From contig CALCJH010000107.1 of the NCBI GenBank assembly GCA_937967775.1, positions 1 through 8,290 of the forward strand: a DNA stretch of 8,290 bases, read 5' to 3'. Within the stretch, counting starts at the first letter, position 1. Each line of letters opens with the position of its first letter. Made by a program: the position numbers and the translations under genes. Below the pieces are notes generated by a model. The model was not told the DNA's origin. It saw only the letters and a list, made by a program, of their open reading frames with translations, and searched no databases. This stretch comes from an uncultured bacterium (lineage in GTDB: Bacteria; Armatimonadota; UBA5829; DSUL01). Shown here one piece after another: positions 5,563 through 8,290 of this stretch.

Positions 5563-7148
5563 GCGCCGTATTTCACTTTAACATCCACCACGCCGATCAT
5601 CTGCGCCAGCTCCTCATCGGAATAGCGCCGGGTCCAATCCCGGAAACTCTCGCCGTTGGAGCGGGTCTGCTGGTAGGCGCGAACGATGTTCGCGACCCCC
5701 AGCTTCACGTCCTCCGCGGCGATCCGGCGGGCGATCTTCCGGACGAAGCTGGCATCCTCTCCCAGACCTCCGCCCACGTGGAAGTCGTAGCATTCCACCT
5801 CCCGCCCCTCGATCTTCGTGGAGGCTCCCTGCAACCCGATGTCCGAGATGACCTGCTGTCCGCAGTTGTTCGGGCAGCCCGTCATATGGACGCGGATGCG
5901 GCGGTCCCAGGTGACGTTCTGCTCCAGATAGCTGATGACCTCACTCATCAGCCCTTTGGTCTCAGTGACGGCCAGGTTGCAGAACTCTTTGCCGGTGCAC
6001 ACCACGCAGTCGGACTTGACGGTGGTCTCTCCGATATCGAAGCCCAGCGCACGCAGCTCCGCCGCCGCCTCCTCGACGCGCTCCTCCGGGATGTCGAAGA
6101 CGATGAAGTTCTGTGAGATGGTGTTGGCCAGCCGTCCGCTGCCGTACCGCTCCGCAATATCGGCCGCCCCGAGCATCTGGTCGCCGGTTATTCTGCCGAT
6201 TTTGACCGTGACGCCGATGTAGCATTTGCCGTCCTGCTTCTGCGGATGGATGCCCAGATGGTCGTGGTGGGCTTCCCGCAGAGGATGTCCGCTTGCTGGG
6301 TAGGGCTCGAACGGCACGCGGGCCGCGATCTCTTCCCGGAACTTTTCGGGGCCCCAGTCGTCCATCAGGAACTTCAGGCGGGCCCGGGTGCGCCGGTCGC
6401 GGCCCCCGTGGTCGCGGTAGATCTCCGTGATGGCCACGGCGTAGTCCAGCACCTGGTCCCGCGTCGCGAAGATGTTCACGGGCTTCGCAAAATGGGGGGC
6501 AGTGGACAGGCCGCCGCCGATGTAGATGTTGTAGCCCTCCTCTGCCACGCCTTCCGGACCGTGAGGAACTCCCACGAACGCGACACAGTTGATCTGCGGG
6601 AAGGTGCAGTTCACGGCACACGCCGAGATGGAGACCTTGTATTTCCTGGGCAGATTGGAGTATTCCCGGTTCCCCAGAAAGTGTTTCGAGACGCGCAGTA
6701 CATCCGGCTGGGCGTCGAAGATCTCGTGCCGGTCGCAGCCCGCCACCGGGCAGTTGGTGACATTGCGCATAATGTCGCCGCAAGCACCCACTGTCGTCAG
6801 CCCCACGCGTTCCAGCCGGCTGAAGATGTCCGGCACGTCCTCGATGCGCAGCCAGTGAAGCTGGAAGGCCTGCCGTGTGGTGATGTCGCCGAATCCGCGG
6901 GCGTACTGATTGGCCAGAAGCCCCACCTCACGGAGCTGCGTCGCAGTGTAGTGCCCTCCGTGCACCTTGATGCGCAGCATAAAGTGACCGCCGCCTTTGG
7001 GCTTCTGTTCATAGAGACCGTACCACTTGAACAGGTTGAAGTCGTCCGGGTCTATGGACTCGTAGCCCTCGCGGGCGTAGCGGTGGATGTCCGCCAGGAC
7101 GTCAAGCCCGTCTTTGCGTTTCTTCAGATCTTCGATGGGATTAGGCAA
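5547..7148 (-). CDS. Siroheme nitrite/sulfite reductase, ferredoxin type
   Basis: This 533-residue siroheme/[4Fe-4S] hemoprotein catalyses a six-electron reduction of sulfite to sulfide or nitrite to ammonia in the cytoplasm, probably with ferredoxin as donor. It has the pseudo-duplicated ferredoxin-like halves and siroheme domains of the family. The cluster cysteines are C384-x5-C390 (CTGKEFCNLA) and C425-x3-C429 (HMTGCPNNCGQ). Basic substrate-site residues, aligned by eye with E. coli sulfite reductase R83, R153, K215 and K217, are R92 (TTRQ), R128 (MRNV), K169 and K171 (LPRKYK). Plant-type nitrite reductases have Asn at the last position, so a sulfite reductase is favoured. C123 (GACGDIMR) lies five residues before R128, as does the Cys crosslinked to Tyr in M. 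tuberculosis NirA, itself a sulfite reductase. The start is TTG 7148, with AAGGAG (7159-7164) 10 bases upstream; the next Met is residue 57. A consensus promoter lies at 7230-7258. No siroheme-synthesis, cys or nitrate genes are nearby to settle the substrate. Confidence 0.9.
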   Translation of the reverse strand: MPNPIEDLKKRKDGLDVLADIHRYAREGYESIDPDDFNLFKWYGLYEQKPKGGGHFMLRIKVHGGHYTATQLREVGLLANQYARGFGDITTRQAFQLHWLRIEDVPDIFSRLERVGLTTVGACGDIMRNVTNCPVAGCDRHEIFDAQPDVLRVSKHFLGNREYSNLPRKYKVSISACAVNCTFPQINCVAFVGVPHGPEGVAEEGYNIYIGGGLSTAPHFAKPVNIFATRDQVLDYAVAITEIYRDHGGRDRRTRARLKFLMDDWGPEKFREEIAARVPFEPYPASGHPLREAHHDHLGIHPQKQDGKCYIGVTVKIGRITGDQMLGAADIAERYGSGRLANTISQNFIVFDIPEERVEEAAAELRALGFDIGETTVKSDCVVCTGKEFCNLAVTETKGLMSEVISYLEQNVTWDRRIRVHMTGCPNNCGQQVISDIGLQGASTKIEGREVECYDFHVGGGLGEDASFVRKIARRIAAEDVKLGVANIVRAYQQTRSNGESFRDWTRRYSDEELAQMIGVVDVKVKYGAQAGS

Positions 7149-7229
7149 CCCTGCTTCACTCCTTCCAGACCGGGTTTCAAACAGGAGACGCGGCTGGGCC
7201 TCGGCTTATTTCTGACTAAACCAATCTGG

Positions 7230-7258
7230 ATTATAGATTTTGGCGTCGCGCCTGTCAA
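7230..7258 (-). promoter_or_regulatory. Consensus sigma70 promoter of the siroheme reductase
   Basis: On the - strand, TTGACA (complement of 7253-7258) is followed after exactly 17 bases by TATAAT (complement of 7230-7235), so both boxes and the spacing are perfect consensus. Transcription should start near 7223, giving a leader of about 75 bases before the TTG start. The spacer holds a small inverted repeat (GGCG-CGA-CGCC). A perfect promoter suggests strong expression or control by a repressor. Its -35 region shares 13 bp with the ferredoxin promoter. Confidence 0.8.
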
Positions 7259-7304
7259 CACCGCCGCCGGGCAGGATTCCATGCCTTCCAGGGCGTAGTC
7301 CACA

Positions 7305-7323
7305 GCGGGCGCGATGCGCCCGC
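7305..7323 (+). promoter_or_regulatory. 19-bp inverted repeat upstream of araB
   Basis: The sequence GCGGGCGCGATGCGCCCGC has perfect 8-bp arms around a 3-base centre, and ends 16 bases before the araB ribosome site. It could be an operator for a sugar-responsive regulator or an mRNA hairpin. It lacks a following T run, so it is unlikely to be a terminator. I found no clear sigma70 promoter for araB in this gap. Confidence 0.45.
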
Positions 7324-7349
7324 ACTTTCTGATCCGGACGAGGTGTGCT

Positions 7350-8290
7350 ATGCCCCGATACGCTCTCGGGATAGACTTCGGGACCCTCTCGGGACGCGCC
7401 GTCCTGGTGGACGTGGAGACCGGAGAGGAGCGCGCGACAGCCGTCTGCGACTACGCTCACGGCGTGATTGACGAGATTCTGCCCGCAACCGGGCAAAAGC
7501 TGCCCCCCGACTGGGCCCTGCAGGACCCAGCGGACTACCTGGTGGCACTGGAGGACATCGTCCCGCGCGTGATGCGGGAGTCCGGAGCGCGGCCTGAGGA
7601 CGTGGTAGGCATCGGAGTGGACTTCACATCCTGCACCATCCTGCCCGTGCGCGCCGACGGGACACCGCTATGCTTTGAGGAGCGCTGGAAGGGCGAGCCG
7701 CACGCGTATGTGAAGCTCTGGAAGCACCACGCCGCCCAGCCGGAGGCGAACCGCATCAACGAACTGGCCGAGCGGCGCGGAGAAGCATTCCTGAAGCGTT
7801 ACGGCGGCAAGACCTCCAGCGAATGGTTCTTCGCCAAGGCGCTTCAGATCCTGGACGAGGCGCCGGAGGTGTACCGCGCTGCGGACAAGATCATCGAGGC
7901 GGGAGACTGGATTGTCTGGCTGCTGACGGGGCAGGAAAAGCGCAGCGCCTGCCAGGCAGGCTACAAGGGGCTCTGGTCCGCCGAGGACGGCTTCCCGACC
8001 CGCGACTTTCTGGGCGATCTGCACCCGGAGCTGGCGGACATAGTGGACACCAAGATGAGCCGGCAGATCCACCCGGTTGCCTCGCGGGCCGGTGAACTGA
8101 CCGCAGAGATGGCGGCGAAGCTGGGGCTAGGGGCGGGCACCCCGGTGGCGGTGGCCAGCATAGACGCCCACGTGGCGGTTCCGGCGTGCGGAGTGACGCG
8201 GCCGGGCACCATGGTGATGATTATGGGCACATCCACCTGCCACATGGCCCTTTCCGAGGAGCCCAGGGTCTTCGAAGGACTGGCCGGGTA
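7350..8290 (+). CDS. araB: L-ribulokinase, N-terminal part (cut by window end)
   Basis: The first 313 residues of an FGGY-family kinase match ribulokinase throughout. The protein begins MPRYALGIDFGTLSGRAVLV (ATP-binding phosphate-1 type motif). It then shows HGVIDEILP, LPPDWALQDPADYL, GIGVDFTSCTILP (D91) and HAYVKLWKHHAAQ, all hallmarks of AraB rather than xylulokinase or glycerol kinase. W124, K206 and D272 fall where, from memory, Bacillus halodurans ribulokinase has its L-ribulose-binding W126, K208 and D274. D272 in ASIDAH would be the catalytic base. The nucleotide motif MIMGTSTCHM is present near the cut. The full protein is usually about 550-570 residues, so roughly 240 residues lie beyond the window. 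AraB makes L-ribulose 5-phosphate in L-arabinose breakdown. ATG 7350 has GAGGTG at 7340-7345 as ribosome site. Any araA or araD partner would lie to the right. Confidence 0.95.
   Translation, partial: MPRYALGIDFGTLSGRAVLVDVETGEERATAVCDYAHGVIDEILPATGQKLPPDWALQDPADYLVALEDIVPRVMRESGARPEDVVGIGVDFTSCTILPVRADGTPLCFEERWKGEPHAYVKLWKHHAAQPEANRINELAERRGEAFLKRYGGKTSSEWFFAKALQILDEAPEVYRAADKIIEAGDWIVWLLTGQEKRSACQAGYKGLWSAEDGFPTRDFLGDLHPELADIVDTKMSRQIHPVASRAGELTAEMAAKLGLGAGTPVAVASIDAHVAVPACGVTRPGTMVMIMGTSTCHMALSEEPRVFEGLAG

Noticed and set aside
4812..6116. 434-codon open frame on the + strand
   Set aside because: It spans a shifted frame of the oxidoreductase and the antisense of the reductase, so it follows no single real gene.
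1672..7224. CTAAACCAA present at 1672-1680 and 7216-7224, both upstream of - strand genes
   Set aside because: A 9-bp match between two places in 8 kb is expected many times by chance, and the two copies sit at different positions relative to their genes.
6246..7298. 350-codon open frame on the + strand
   Set aside because: It is antisense to the siroheme reductase, which has clear cluster and siroheme motifs.

Overview
The window is GC-rich bacterial chromosome from a free-living heterotroph. It carries sugar-catabolism genes on the + strand interleaved with a small set of redox genes on the - strand. Promoters look like the ordinary sigma70 type, and TTG starts are used. The gene mix (GH116 glucosidase, Gfo/Idh/MocA oxidoreductase, an AraB of the long actinobacterial/chloroflexal/armatimonadal style, a 7Fe ferredoxin with a siroheme reductase) would suit Armatimonadota, Chloroflexota or a related group. 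This placement is inference; nothing in the window fixes the taxon. I saw no mobile element, CRISPR array, tRNA or rRNA.

Layout. Positions 1-125 (+) are the last codons of a ribokinase (PfkB family). About 570 bases without a convincing gene follow, holding a - strand promoter-like site, a GC hairpin with a T-rich tail and the terminator of the ferredoxin gene. On the - strand lie a 7Fe ferredoxin (694-942) and, upstream of it, a membrane-anchored TlpA-like thioredoxin (1086-1652). Divergent from these, on the + strand, is a two-gene unit: a GH116 beta-glucosidase/xylosidase (1869-4484) and a Gfo/Idh/MocA oxidoreductase (4498-5562). Its 3' end overlaps by 16 bp, tail to tail, a - strand siroheme nitrite/sulfite reductase (5547-7148). 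The window ends in the first 313 codons of L-ribulokinase AraB (7350 onward, +), divergent from the reductase.

How the genes may work together. The + strand genes fit intracellular processing of plant-derived oligosaccharides: GH116 frees glucose or xylose, the Gfo/Idh/MocA enzyme may oxidise or epimerise a sugar, and the two kinases feed ribose and L-ribulose (from L-arabinose) into the pentose phosphate pathway. On the - strand, the ferredoxin is a plausible electron donor for the siroheme reductase. Their promoters share a 13-bp block covering the -35 box, the most suggestive regulatory signal here. The reductase carries the K-x-K active-site pattern of sulfite reductases rather than the K-x-N pattern of plant-type nitrite reductases, so assimilatory sulfite reduction is the better guess.

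I found no strong evidence of a previously undescribed system. The best leads are the shared ferredoxin/reductase promoter block, the orphan - strand promoter and hairpin near 467-552, and a 19-bp near-palindrome just before araB.
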